Below, in pieces: positions 1-6,351 of a stretch of DNA of 7,908 nt. The stretch spans positions 213,893 through 221,800 of the forward strand of contig PAZI01000027.1 in assembly GCA_002715545.1 (NCBI GenBank), written 5' to 3'. How positions within the stretch are numbered: position 1 is the first letter of the stretch; the number at the start of each line of letters is the position of its first letter. Source of the DNA: Methanobacteriota archaeon (GTDB lineage Archaea > Thermoplasmatota > Poseidoniia > Poseidoniales > SP79). Under the pieces are notes generated by a model. The model was not told the DNA's origin. It did no database searches and saw nothing but the letters and a program-made list of their open reading frames with translations. A program made the translations under genes and the position numbers.

Positions 1-169
1 TTTTATCGATCGCATTTTGACCGAAGCGATCACGAAACAAAGTGATATACGTATAAAGATTAACTGAAAATGATACTACCGCTCCTCGGCCGTGGACATC
101 AATAAACGATGATAAATCAGTTGAGCCGCCGGCGATTGATATTCTTAAAGGACATTTAGAAATAATCAA
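1..169 (-). CDS. GHMP-family sugar kinase, HddA-like (N-terminal 56 residues, cut by the left window edge)
   Basis: The minus-strand frame reads without a stop from the TTG at 169-167 to the window edge. The N-terminus MIISKCPLRISIAGGSTDL, with the initiator TTG read as Met, is the signature opening of the GHMP kinase superfamily. The pattern PLRIS-x-AGG-x-TD at residues 7-18 is closest, from memory, to D-glycero-D-manno-heptose 7-phosphate kinases (HddA), which phosphorylate C1 on the way to nucleotide-activated heptose. The following stretch, GAVVSFSVNLYTYITL (residues 29-44), fits the second and third beta strands of this fold. The ATP-binding glycine loop would lie beyond the window. TTG is the only usual start codon between the in-frame stop (190-188) and the motif. 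It sits one base after the TAG of the upstream GT4 gene, with AGG at 183-181 as a weak ribosome site. The substrate is inferred: an L-fucokinase-type or other sugar kinase is the main alternative. The position suggests it supplies a sugar precursor to the transferases upstream. Confidence 0.78.
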   Translation of the reverse strand, partial: MIISKCPLRISIAGGSTDLSSFIDVHGRGAVVSFSVNLYTYITLFRDRFGQNAIDK

Positions 170-170
170 A

Positions 171-1115
171 CTAACTATTACCTGTGATTATTGACTCTAT
201 TTTTTCGATATAAAGTTTTGTACAACTAGGCATACCAAAATGTGTTAGCCCATATTCTCTAATTTGTTTTCGCATAGTTATTGAGCGCGCTCTATTCTCT
301 TTTATAATATTGACTAATATATCTGGAGAACAGTCGGTTTTTACGACGTCTATAAATGGTAGCCCTATGTCCAGGTTTGCTGCGGCTTCTTCAGACAAAA
401 CTAATCCACAACCAGCTATTAAAGCTTCTGGAACAACCTGGGGGGCTGCCTCTCCATCGCTAAATAGAACCAAATTAGCATATTTAGTTAGGCCATTATG
501 CACTTGATCTCTAGTCCATGTACCTAGATGATTTTTAGAAGTGCTAAATCGACTATCAGCCAATGGACCGGCAAAATCTATATTATCACTAATACTTTGT
601 AGAAAAAACTGAAATTTTCTTGGCTCTATTTTCCCTAAGCATATTGTTCTATCTGGGTAGGTTGGTGTCTCATCAAACTTAAATTCATCCGGAGGTATAC
701 CGTAAATCCAATCCCAGACCAATTCAGGATGGGCGCCAAAATCTCTAAAATGATAACTGTTTCTATCTGAAAGACTAAAGATATAAGAATGGTTTTGAGC
801 AAACTTATGAAAAATCCATTCATATCCAGCGCGCTTAGAGGGATAATCCAAATATGGGTAATGACTAGTCATTGCGCCGGGAGCCGAAATATAGGGCATG
901 ATGTCAGCATATTCGTCGTAATGAAGATGCACAAAGTCAGGACGCCAGGCGTTTGTATCGTTAATAGCTTTTCTAAGATCTTTAGTGTTGACTATTAGTA
1001 CTTCATGACCATGATTCTCTAATTCGCATTTTAGATTCCACATTAGTATCTCACAACCTCCCCAGCCAGATGGGGGTATCGGTAAAATCCCGGGACCTAT
1101 TAAGCAAATCTTCAT
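171..1115 (-). CDS. GT4-family (GT-B fold) glycosyltransferase, second of a tandem paralogous pair
   Basis: A 314-residue retaining-type glycosyltransferase, shorter than the usual 350-400 residues of GT4 enzymes. The N-terminal Rossmann half opens with MKICLIGPG and carries a PPSGWG loop at residues 14-19, where GT4 proteins bind the phosphate of the donor. The C-terminal half has SDGEAAPQVVPEAL, containing the EX7E pair (Glu222 and Glu230) that contacts the nucleotide-sugar. The lysine that GT4 enzymes use for the donor phosphates probably lies in GKIEPRK (161-167), but the Gly that normally follows it is Phe here. The protein is homologous along its length to the gene immediately upstream. 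It is expected to be cytoplasmic, with no signal peptide or membrane segment visible. The ATG at 1115-1113 lies four bases after the previous stop with no good Shine-Dalgarno, so translation probably depends on coupling. Donor and acceptor sugars cannot be read from the sequence. Confidence 0.9.
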   Translation of the reverse strand: MKICLIGPGILPIPPSGWGGCEILMWNLKCELENHGHEVLIVNTKDLRKAINDTNAWRPDFVHLHYDEYADIMPYISAPGAMTSHYPYLDYPSKRAGYEWIFHKFAQNHSYIFSLSDRNSYHFRDFGAHPELVWDWIYGIPPDEFKFDETPTYPDRTICLGKIEPRKFQFFLQSISDNIDFAGPLADSRFSTSKNHLGTWTRDQVHNGLTKYANLVLFSDGEAAPQVVPEALIAGCGLVLSEEAAANLDIGLPFIDVVKTDCSPDILVNIIKENRARSITMRKQIREYGLTHFGMPSCTKLYIEKIESIITGNS

Positions 1116-1119
1116 AATG

Positions 1120-2073
1120 TTATTTTTTACCCAACACGCTTTCTACAGCTGGTAGATAATAATTTTCTACAGTCTGTAGCCACGAAAATGTTTGGCTATA
1201 TTCTTTTATTTCATCCCTCATAGCAATCGATATTTTTCTGTTTGTATCGATTACACCTGCAATAAACTCAATATCATCCAATCTGTCATTTGGAATAACA
1301 TCTATAAAAGGTAAGCTTAGGTCTAGATTTGAAGTTGCACATTCGGATATCACTAAACCCAAGCCAGCTGACAAGGCTTCCATACACACTAGAGGATGTG
1401 CTTCGCCATCGCTAAGTAAGACCAGGTTGGCCCATTGAGTCAAGTCTTTATACAGCTCTTTTTTAGAAATCTCCCCCAAATAACGAGGGTGCCAATCTGG
1501 AAATCTAGAATCAGAAATCCCACCATAATACCATAAGTTCTCTATATGGCGATATTTGTACTGGCCTTTTCTTTCATCAATTTTGGCTAAATAAATACTG
1601 TCATTAGGCCGTGGACACTCTTTAGTAAAACTAAACAAGTCATTACGAACGCCATTTCTAGTAACGAATATTCTATCATCAGAAACACATGCGTCACGAT
1701 ATGTATCAGCGATACCCTTAGATAAACAGAATACGTTTACATTAGAGATGCATGTTTTGATAAAGAAGTTCTTATAATCACGATTCCACTTTGTTTTATT
1801 TTCAAGATACGCATAATGACTAGTTATCGCAATATTTTCGCACATAAGATCTTTGGCTAAATCAATATAGTCGTCATACTGTATATGGACAAAATCAGGT
1901 GATAGATTATTGATGATGAAAGCTGCTAAATTCATATCTTTAGTGTTCACAATATGGACATCATGCCCTAGTTGCTCTAAACTATTTCTATAGTCATCTA
2001 TTAATATCTCTACCGCACCCCAGCCCGTCGGTGGAATTGACATCATGCCAGGACCTACAATACAAATTTTCAT
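1120..2073 (-). CDS. GT4-family (GT-B fold) glycosyltransferase, first of a tandem paralogous pair
   Basis: A 317-residue cytoplasmic glycosyltransferase. It begins MKICIVGPG with the donor-site loop PPTGWG at residues 14-19. The C-terminal domain has LAKIDERKGQ (162-171, with the phosphate-binding basic residues) and SDGEAHPLVCMEAL with the EX7E pair Glu224 and Glu232, all GT4 hallmarks. The following stretch, SNLDLSLPFIDVI, matches its neighbour almost exactly. Over the first 46 residues, 27 are identical to the downstream GT4, and the region around EX7E is similarly close, so the two arose by duplication. The ATG overlaps the stop codon of the GT6 gene by one base (TAATG), with AGG six bases upstream of the ATG. 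Divergence in the middle third (about residues 85-200) suggests different acceptors. Sugar specificity is unknown. Confidence 0.91.
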   Translation of the reverse strand: MKICIVGPGMMSIPPTGWGAVEILIDDYRNSLEQLGHDVHIVNTKDMNLAAFIINNLSPDFVHIQYDDYIDLAKDLMCENIAITSHYAYLENKTKWNRDYKNFFIKTCISNVNVFCLSKGIADTYRDACVSDDRIFVTRNGVRNDLFSFTKECPRPNDSIYLAKIDERKGQYKYRHIENLWYYGGISDSRFPDWHPRYLGEISKKELYKDLTQWANLVLLSDGEAHPLVCMEALSAGLGLVISECATSNLDLSLPFIDVIPNDRLDDIEFIAGVIDTNRKISIAMRDEIKEYSQTFSWLQTVENYYLPAVESVLGKK

Positions 2074-2852
2074 TATTTACCTGACCCTTCGAATCTAGGA
2101 AACTCATTGGGATCCTTATTTAAGTGAACCATCTTAACGCTATATGTATTCCAGACAAAATCATATCCCGGAGCTTCAGGTGTGGCATATCCCGAATTTA
2201 GCGTTTTCACATTATTTAAATTTTTCAAAAAATATTTGTTCATATGTGATTCATCATGCCATTTTGCGATAATATTATTTCTTGTGTCTATATCAACATT
2301 TTTTTCACAAATTGACACCATTTCCAATATAGCTTCAGTGGTGCCACCCCAAAAACATCCTTGGCGATATACGGATAAATCATAAAAGCCAGAATATGCG
2401 AATGCTGTTGAATCTTTATTGTCCTCGAATGTTCCAGGTTTGTCGAGAAATCCAGGATGTTGTACTGCAATCAACTCGTGATCTTCTTTTTCGTTAAAGA
2501 AGTCAAAAAAACTAATCTCGTCAACTGGCCAAAGATCAGCATCGATAAAAAAAACATGAGAATGATTTAATAGTTTATCTGATATTGAGTTCATAAACTT
2601 GAATCTATGTAATGTTATAAACGGCCAACCAACGTGCTCAATTTCAATTGTATCTATGATTTTATGATCCAAGCTGGGGTGATTTATTTGATCAGTAAAT
2701 GCATATATCGTCTTCTTGTCCCCGGGGCAGAAAAAGCGTTCCACTCTATTGCGGAAGCCCTCTAAGAACCCTATATATGGGCCAGTGCCTATAAAAATTA
2801 TACCGATATTATTCAAATCAAACCCCATCCGTGAATATAGATTGTGTCCCAC
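2073..2852 (-). CDS. GT6-family glycosyltransferase (ABO blood-group transferase type, alpha-1,3-Gal/GalNAc-like)
   Basis: A 259-residue retaining GT-A enzyme. It resembles the catalytic domain of vertebrate ABO transferases and alpha-1,3-galactosyltransferases, without their membrane anchor. Recognisable in order: GIIFIGTG (17-24), FTDQ (52-55), FIDADLWP (102-109) with the Asp-x-Asp metal site at 104-106, HPGF (132-135), GCFWGGT (165-171, acceptor/donor pocket), and WHDESHMNKYF (198-208), which is nearly identical to WHDESHLNKY of human GTA/GTB. Known family members transfer Gal or GalNAc alpha-1,3 to a galactose that often carries alpha-1,2-fucose. The gene overlaps the end of a GT11 fucosyltransferase gene, which fits that acceptor. 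The start is uncertain: GTG at 2852 has GAGG ten bases upstream (40-base overlap), whereas ATG at 2828 (16-base overlap) has no ribosome site but better fits the start of the first beta strand. Numbering is from the GTG. Bacterial GT6 proteins, from memory, have Asn-x-Asn at the metal site. The exact sugar transferred is inference. Confidence 0.9.
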   Translation of the reverse strand: MGHNLYSRMGFDLNNIGIIFIGTGPYIGFLEGFRNRVERFFCPGDKKTIYAFTDQINHPSLDHKIIDTIEIEHVGWPFITLHRFKFMNSISDKLLNHSHVFFIDADLWPVDEISFFDFFNEKEDHELIAVQHPGFLDKPGTFEDNKDSTAFAYSGFYDLSVYRQGCFWGGTTEAILEMVSICEKNVDIDTRNNIIAKWHDESHMNKYFLKNLNNVKTLNSGYATPEAPGYDFVWNTYSVKMVHLNKDPNEFPRFEGSGK

Positions 2853-3595
2853 CTTTGAGGACCCTCAGGTCCAAACCAGGCCTTAGGAGCTACTACACCT
2901 TGATAGTTCCCCAATGCTGCTGCCCACCAGGAAAAAGAAGAATTTGATATGATATGCGCTGAGCAATTGGACATCATACACATATCAACCTCCGGAGTAT
3001 TACCTTCGATAAGTGTCGATATATCATCAACTAAGTTGTCTTTAATCCAATCATGATCATCTCCGAATAAAAGAAATTTCGCTTTATTGTTTGTTGCGCT
3101 CAAAATCATTTGCTTTGCCGCTGTATAGTATTCAATGGAACATGGCGGGTGGTAATTACTCTTAGTTAGGTAATCACCTCTCCTTACGTGTATAGAGCAT
3201 GTGGGCCGATCATCAAAGTGTTCCTTTAATCGAGTTATGGCGGTGGATCTTATCTCATCTTTAAATGTAAATTTCTCTTTTATTATTTCGAAATAATTCC
3301 CAAAATATATTGGCGACTGAAAGTAGCCAAACATGTCAGTGTTATCGTCTACCAAAAATGCATTGGCGTTAAAATGAAAATTTGGCTCTGAATATCTGTA
3401 CTTTAAATCGCTTAATAAATTTACGTCTAAAATGTCTACGTTGGGCATTTTAAAAACTTTCCATAAATCGACATTGTCATCTTTTTGTAGCGCGTGCTTA
3501 AACCCACGTGTGAAAGCGATAGATGCCAAAGCAGCGTATTGAAACATCTGATTGCCTAATCTTCCATTTTGCCCTATCTGTAAACTGGTCAACAT
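2813..3595 (-). CDS. GT11-family alpha-1,2-fucosyltransferase
   Basis: A 260-residue inverting GT-B enzyme of the family that transfers L-fucose from GDP-fucose to O-2 of galactose. Family motifs are clear: GRLGNQMFQYA near the N-terminus (11-21), HVRRGDYL (136-143, the GDP-binding motif with the key Arg pair), LLFGDD (175-180), and HIISNSSFSWWAAAL (214-228, the conserved Ser/Trp motif). It is slightly shorter than typical bacterial members (about 280-300 residues), and no motif is missing. The ATG at 3595-3593 overlaps the upstream GT2 gene by seven bases, with AAGGAG ten bases before it inside that gene. Its own 3' end overlaps the GT6 gene, a tight coupling that suggests sequential action on the same glycan. 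No GDP-fucose synthesis genes are in the window, so the donor must come from the host or from genes elsewhere in the genome. Beta-1,2 transfer by plant-type relatives of the fold is unlikely. Confidence 0.93.
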   Translation of the reverse strand: MLTSLQIGQNGRLGNQMFQYAALASIAFTRGFKHALQKDDNVDLWKVFKMPNVDILDVNLLSDLKYRYSEPNFHFNANAFLVDDNTDMFGYFQSPIYFGNYFEIIKEKFTFKDEIRSTAITRLKEHFDDRPTCSIHVRRGDYLTKSNYHPPCSIEYYTAAKQMILSATNNKAKFLLFGDDHDWIKDNLVDDISTLIEGNTPEVDMCMMSNCSAHIISNSSFSWWAAALGNYQGVVAPKAWFGPEGPQRWDTIYIHGWGLI

Positions 3596-4290
3596 GTTCT
3601 CACAACTCCTTGATGTTGTAATAATTTAAATTGAGACTCAGATGCCAAGAGCGGATAATGAGGATCATATTTTGGATTATGGGTAGAATTGTAGTCTACC
3701 AGCACCTCACTTAAATTACAAAAATTGAACCACCTAATGCATCTTAACCACATATGGTGATCTTCTGCCACCGGATAAGAATCATCATAACCGCCAACCC
3801 TTAATAAAATCTCTCTCTTAAAAATAACAGAAGGATGAGCAATAGCATTTCTGCCGGTAAGTAGCCAAGACTTAATTGCAGCATCATTTAACGGATAACG
3901 AAATTGATCATCGATAATTTCAGCTCCGGAAACTAGTCTTATTTGAGTACCGCAAATATCGATGGTGCTTCTGCTGTTAAACACATCAATTTGTTTTTCT
4001 AATTTATTGGGGTACCAAATATCATCACCATCTTGACGCGCTATAAACGGTGATGAAGAATTGAATAGACCAGTATTTAGCGCTGGGACGATGCCCGGTG
4101 TTTCACACTTAACGATTTTTATTCTTTCATCATCAAATGACAATACTTTCTCTATGGTGTCGTCTGTACAGTTGTTATCAACAACTATAACTTCAAAATC
4201 CGTGAAGGTTTGATCAAGTACAGATTTTATAGCAGAAGAAATTGTTTCGCCGCAGTCTTTAACGGGAATCACTACGGATATTTTTGGCAT
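3589..4290 (-). CDS. GT2-family (GT-A fold) glycosyltransferase
   Basis: A 233-residue inverting glycosyltransferase, consisting of little more than the catalytic domain. Numbered from the chosen ATG, it shows MPKISVVIPVKD at the N-terminus, VVDNNCTDDT (36-45, nucleotide-binding strand and loop), RQDGDD (85-90, the DxD metal and donor site), and AEDHHMW (175-181), where the ED pair usually supplies the catalytic base. There is no transmembrane helix, so it probably acts in the cytoplasm on a lipid- or protein-linked acceptor. The start is ATG at 4290-4288, two bases after the upstream stop, because GGAGAG lies six bases before it and GT2 proteins normally begin right at this strand. An in-frame TTG nine codons earlier lies inside the previous gene and is unlikely to be used. 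The sugar specificity is unknown. Confidence 0.92.
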   Translation of the reverse strand: MPKISVVIPVKDCGETISSAIKSVLDQTFTDFEVIVVDNNCTDDTIEKVLSFDDERIKIVKCETPGIVPALNTGLFNSSSPFIARQDGDDIWYPNKLEKQIDVFNSRSTIDICGTQIRLVSGAEIIDDQFRYPLNDAAIKSWLLTGRNAIAHPSVIFKREILLRVGGYDDSYPVAEDHHMWLRCIRWFNFCNLSEVLVDYNSTHNPKYDPHYPLLASESQFKLLQHQGVVRTC

Positions 4291-4292
4291 TA

Positions 4293-6185
4293 TTAGCTCT
4301 CCAAAAATTCTTTGCAATCATGATTAATCGTAATATGGGGAGTCTTTGCATTCCAATCAATCTTATTATGGAATATCCAGCCACCCATTTCAGTAGCTAA
4401 TCTATTCGCTAAATCCTTTATCTCATCATTGGTAACATCGGACCACTTCTTATCAAAGAACATATTGTTTTCAGGGGTGTCTTCCTGGGGAGTATTATAT
4501 TGTGATTGCCAAAATTTTGACCAATAATTCTTGTATAAATTAATCTTACGCTCTAAGTCGAACCACGACATATGATAAACAGTCGGTATATTTTGCGCAG
4601 CAAGATTTACCCATTCTTGAAACTGTTGAAGGCTTTCTTGATTTCCTAATAAAGCATTCCTTCTATGTTGTTCGACCTCCTCAGAATATGCTGCTACGAA
4701 CTTTATCCTCTTGAAGTTCTCAGTGTGAATATAGTCGCATGTGTCACTGCCAGGCGCAGTATATAGGTTTCCATCCTCATCTTCCCTACGAAGCTCTAGA
4801 GGGATTCCGTGAGTTATGTGGGGTAGGTTTTTTGATATCCTCCACTTCCATGGATTAACATCCACACGAACCTTGTCATATCCGCCCCAGAATTCTACAA
4901 CTGGTAGTGCTACTAAGTCAGAGAGTTTTGGAAAACCTTTTGCCAGAGTTTTGATTTTTTCGTAATCTTTTGGTAAAACGAACTCATCGCTATCCATTTG
5001 CCAACAAAATTCAGAAGTGCACTTTGATCGAGCCAAAGCTTTCTGCATGCCATCTGAATGATATGCGAAACGTGGATGATCCCAGTCGATTATGTTTTGG
5101 TTAATTACTAAGCGCGGTTCTTCTTCAGCCATTTGAGTTAGCTTATCCCATGTACCATCAGTTGATCCACCGTCGACAACCACAACTTCATCGCAAAAAC
5201 CCAACATCGACTCGATGCACTTTTCCCATGGATATTGATTTTCGATGCAATTATAAACAGTCGTATATCCAGAGATAGTGGGGGACCAATTCATCTTAGA
5301 TATAACCCCATTCCAGAATCTTTCACGTGCTGCAAAAAGATATGCGCTTGTGTCGAAGTCATCTTCGGTCTCAAACCAAATTTCATTTTTGTGCTGGACG
5401 TGTTCATTTAACTTAAGTTCGCAACCTAGCATCTTCGCTTCAATTACTAGTCTAGGGCATGTATCACCTCCGCGAGGTAAATAAACAAGACCTTGCGCTG
5501 AAGATAATTTTTCTAAAACTTCCTCATGAGTAAGGCCTGAAATTAATTCAAAATCAAGATTATTTTCCTCGCAATACTTTACAGCATCCTCTGTGCCCTT
5601 AATCCAGCTATTAGATTCTAGAACCAACCACCCAGATCGATCTTTTTCTTCTTTATTCAGCTCAGCAATCTTTATAAAAAACTTGTCATCGAAAACAGAG
5701 CTTAATACCACAGATTCAATTTCAGACAAAAATGGAAATCTGTCGATGTACCTTTGTTCCTGAGCCTCTGACATCCACCATACGTTTTTTGCACCCAAAA
5801 AGAAAGCAGACATCATCTTACCATGAATTTGATCGTGACAGTCGCAGACTGTACCTTCAATATGTTGATGCTTTTCTACTGAGCGGTACTTACAAAATTT
5901 ATAGTCGTACTCTATAATCGAATAATCTAGATTTGTAGCAGCAGTAGGAATTAAATTTAAATCCATTCCGGAAAAATTTGTAAAGATCCAATAGCAGTCG
6001 TTGTATTTCTGCATCAACTCCATTGTCACATTACGTGAATAAACAGCTGCTATATCGATATTTTCTGGAGCACTGTCTATTAAAGCCTGAGTGGTTAATT
6101 CAGCTCCGCCCGGAATATCTTTTGCATAAAAATCTGCAACAAATATAATATCAGGCTTTTTTTCTTCAAAGGGGGTTTCGAACAT
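4293..6185 (-). CDS. Two-domain glycosyltransferase: N-terminal GT4-like and C-terminal GT2-like domains
   Basis: A 630-residue protein that appears to join two transferases. Residues about 10-280 form a GT-B, GT4-like domain: IIFVADFYAKDIPGGAE (13-29, with the glycine-rich donor loop), SWIKGTEDAVKYC, and GGDTCPRLVIEAKMLG (239-254). In the last of these the usual EX7E pair is Asp241-x7-Glu249. Residues about 303-630 form a GT-A, GT2-like domain: SGYTTVYN, DEVVVVDGGSTDGT (332-345), and WQMDSDEF (395-402) with the Asp-x-Asp metal site at 398-400. The C-terminal YHMSW and the aromatic-rich stretch near 545-560 are also typical of this glycan-related GT2 group. A single chain could add two sugars in succession. 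I chose ATG at 6185-6183 because GAGAG sits five bases before it; a GTG two codons upstream (6191-6189) would use bases of that same ribosome site as its start codon. It is the first gene after the AT-rich gap, hence probably the head of the glycan operon. The sugars transferred are unknown. Confidence 0.85.
   Translation of the reverse strand: MFETPFEEKKPDIIFVADFYAKDIPGGAELTTQALIDSAPENIDIAAVYSRNVTMELMQKYNDCYWIFTNFSGMDLNLIPTAATNLDYSIIEYDYKFCKYRSVEKHQHIEGTVCDCHDQIHGKMMSAFFLGAKNVWWMSEAQEQRYIDRFPFLSEIESVVLSSVFDDKFFIKIAELNKEEKDRSGWLVLESNSWIKGTEDAVKYCEENNLDFELISGLTHEEVLEKLSSAQGLVYLPRGGDTCPRLVIEAKMLGCELKLNEHVQHKNEIWFETEDDFDTSAYLFAARERFWNGVISKMNWSPTISGYTTVYNCIENQYPWEKCIESMLGFCDEVVVVDGGSTDGTWDKLTQMAEEEPRLVINQNIIDWDHPRFAYHSDGMQKALARSKCTSEFCWQMDSDEFVLPKDYEKIKTLAKGFPKLSDLVALPVVEFWGGYDKVRVDVNPWKWRISKNLPHITHGIPLELRREDEDGNLYTAPGSDTCDYIHTENFKRIKFVAAYSEEVEQHRRNALLGNQESLQQFQEWVNLAAQNIPTVYHMSWFDLERKINLYKNYWSKFWQSQYNTPQEDTPENNMFFDKKWSDVTNDEIKDLANRLATEMGGWIFHNKIDWNAKTPHITINHDCKEFLES
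4297..4302 (-). promoter_or_regulatory. Ribosome binding site deciding the GT2 start
   Basis: GGAGAG is read on the minus strand six bases before the ATG at 4290. It lies inside the last codons of the upstream fusion gene, so translation of the two genes is likely coupled. It supports the ATG over the upstream in-frame TTG. Confidence 0.6.
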
Positions 6186-6190
6186 ATTCA

Positions 6191-6195
6191 CTCTC
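6191..6195 (-). promoter_or_regulatory. Ribosome binding site deciding the start of the GT4-GT2 fusion
   Basis: GAGAG, within AAAGAGAG on the minus strand, is followed by five bases and the ATG at 6185. The same GAGAG type of site with six bases of spacing precedes the next gene. This favours ATG over the GTG at 6191. Confidence 0.5.
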
Positions 6196-6224
6196 TTTAT
6201 TTATTATGATCTAGAATAGATTAA

Positions 6225-6240
6225 TATAGATCTATAGATC
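6225..6240. repeat. Overlapping 12-base palindromes with GATC cores
   Basis: TATAGATCTATA (6225-6236) and GATCTATAGATC (6229-6240) are both perfect palindromes and overlap by eight bases. AGATCTATA, from the same element, recurs at 6303-6311, and ATCTA-GAA-TAGAT (6209-6221) is a related inverted repeat nearby. The clustering suggests protein-binding sites or a recombination-prone spacer. Confidence 0.4.
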
Positions 6241-6290
6241 CAGTAATAGAATAATAGTATATTAATAATAAAGAATATACAGAATTACTG
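6241..6290. repeat. Nested inverted repeat overlapping the candidate promoter
   Basis: The outer arms are CAGTAAT (6241-6247) and ATTACTG (6284-6290). The inner arms are GTATATT (6257-6263) and AATATAC (6274-6280) around a ten-base loop. Both arm pairs are perfect over seven bases. The hairpin is A/T-rich and lacks a downstream U run on the minus strand, so it does not look like a rho-independent terminator. It could be an operator or an RNA structure in the leader. Confidence 0.4.
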
Positions 6291-6294
6291 TTAA
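6265..6294 (-). promoter_or_regulatory. Candidate sigma70-type promoter for the glycosyltransferase operon
   Basis: On the minus strand, TTAACA (6294-6289, five of six matches to the -35 consensus) is separated by 18 bases from TATTAT (6270-6265, five of six matches to the -10). It points to the fusion gene 80 bases downstream. Such matches are easy to find by chance in AT-rich DNA, so this is only a candidate. Confidence 0.3.
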
Positions 6295-6351
6295 CTGAAT
6301 ACAGATCTATATGTAAATGAAGAAATGAGAATGTACAGATTTTTTTTAATT

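Larger units (their letters stand above)
6186..6351 (-). other. AT-rich intergenic region between the structural module and the glycosyltransferase operon
   Basis: This 166-base stretch is the only sizeable gap in the window and has no convincing open frame on either strand. It is very AT-rich and contains four GATC sites (starting at 6208, 6229, 6237 and 6304), several short palindromes, a nested inverted repeat and a candidate promoter, listed separately. The run of eight T on the plus strand (6340-6347) reads as A on the transcribed strand, so it is not a terminator for the upstream genes. A plausible role is independent transcription of the glycan cassette. Confidence 0.6.

Noticed and set aside
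310..998. Plus-strand and alternate-frame open stretches opposite the second GT4 gene (for example 310-507 and 789-998 plus, 635-823 minus)
   Set aside because: They lie wholly inside a well-supported gene with clear motifs, and their translations show no domain or recognisable start signal.
2182..2470. Short frames overlapping the GT6 gene on both strands
   Set aside because: They are shadows of a gene with several exact family motifs, and no ribosome site or family match is visible.
2859..2872. GGACC-CTCA-GGTCC hairpin just before the GT6 start
   Set aside because: It is a five-base-pair stem within the GT11 coding sequence with no U run. It might affect translation of GT6, but the evidence is too thin for a feature.
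5278..5917. Plus-strand frames of about 60-70 codons inside the GT4-GT2 fusion
   Set aside because: They oppose conserved motifs of the real gene and encode no recognisable sequence.
6198..6205. AATAAATA on the minus strand, similar to a T4-type late promoter
   Set aside because: Transcription would start at or after the ribosome site of the fusion gene, so the message would lack it. The match is also expected by chance in such AT-rich DNA.
6340..6347. Run of eight T as part of a terminator
   Set aside because: On the transcribed minus strand it is a run of A, with no GC-rich stem before it, and there is no plus-strand gene to terminate.
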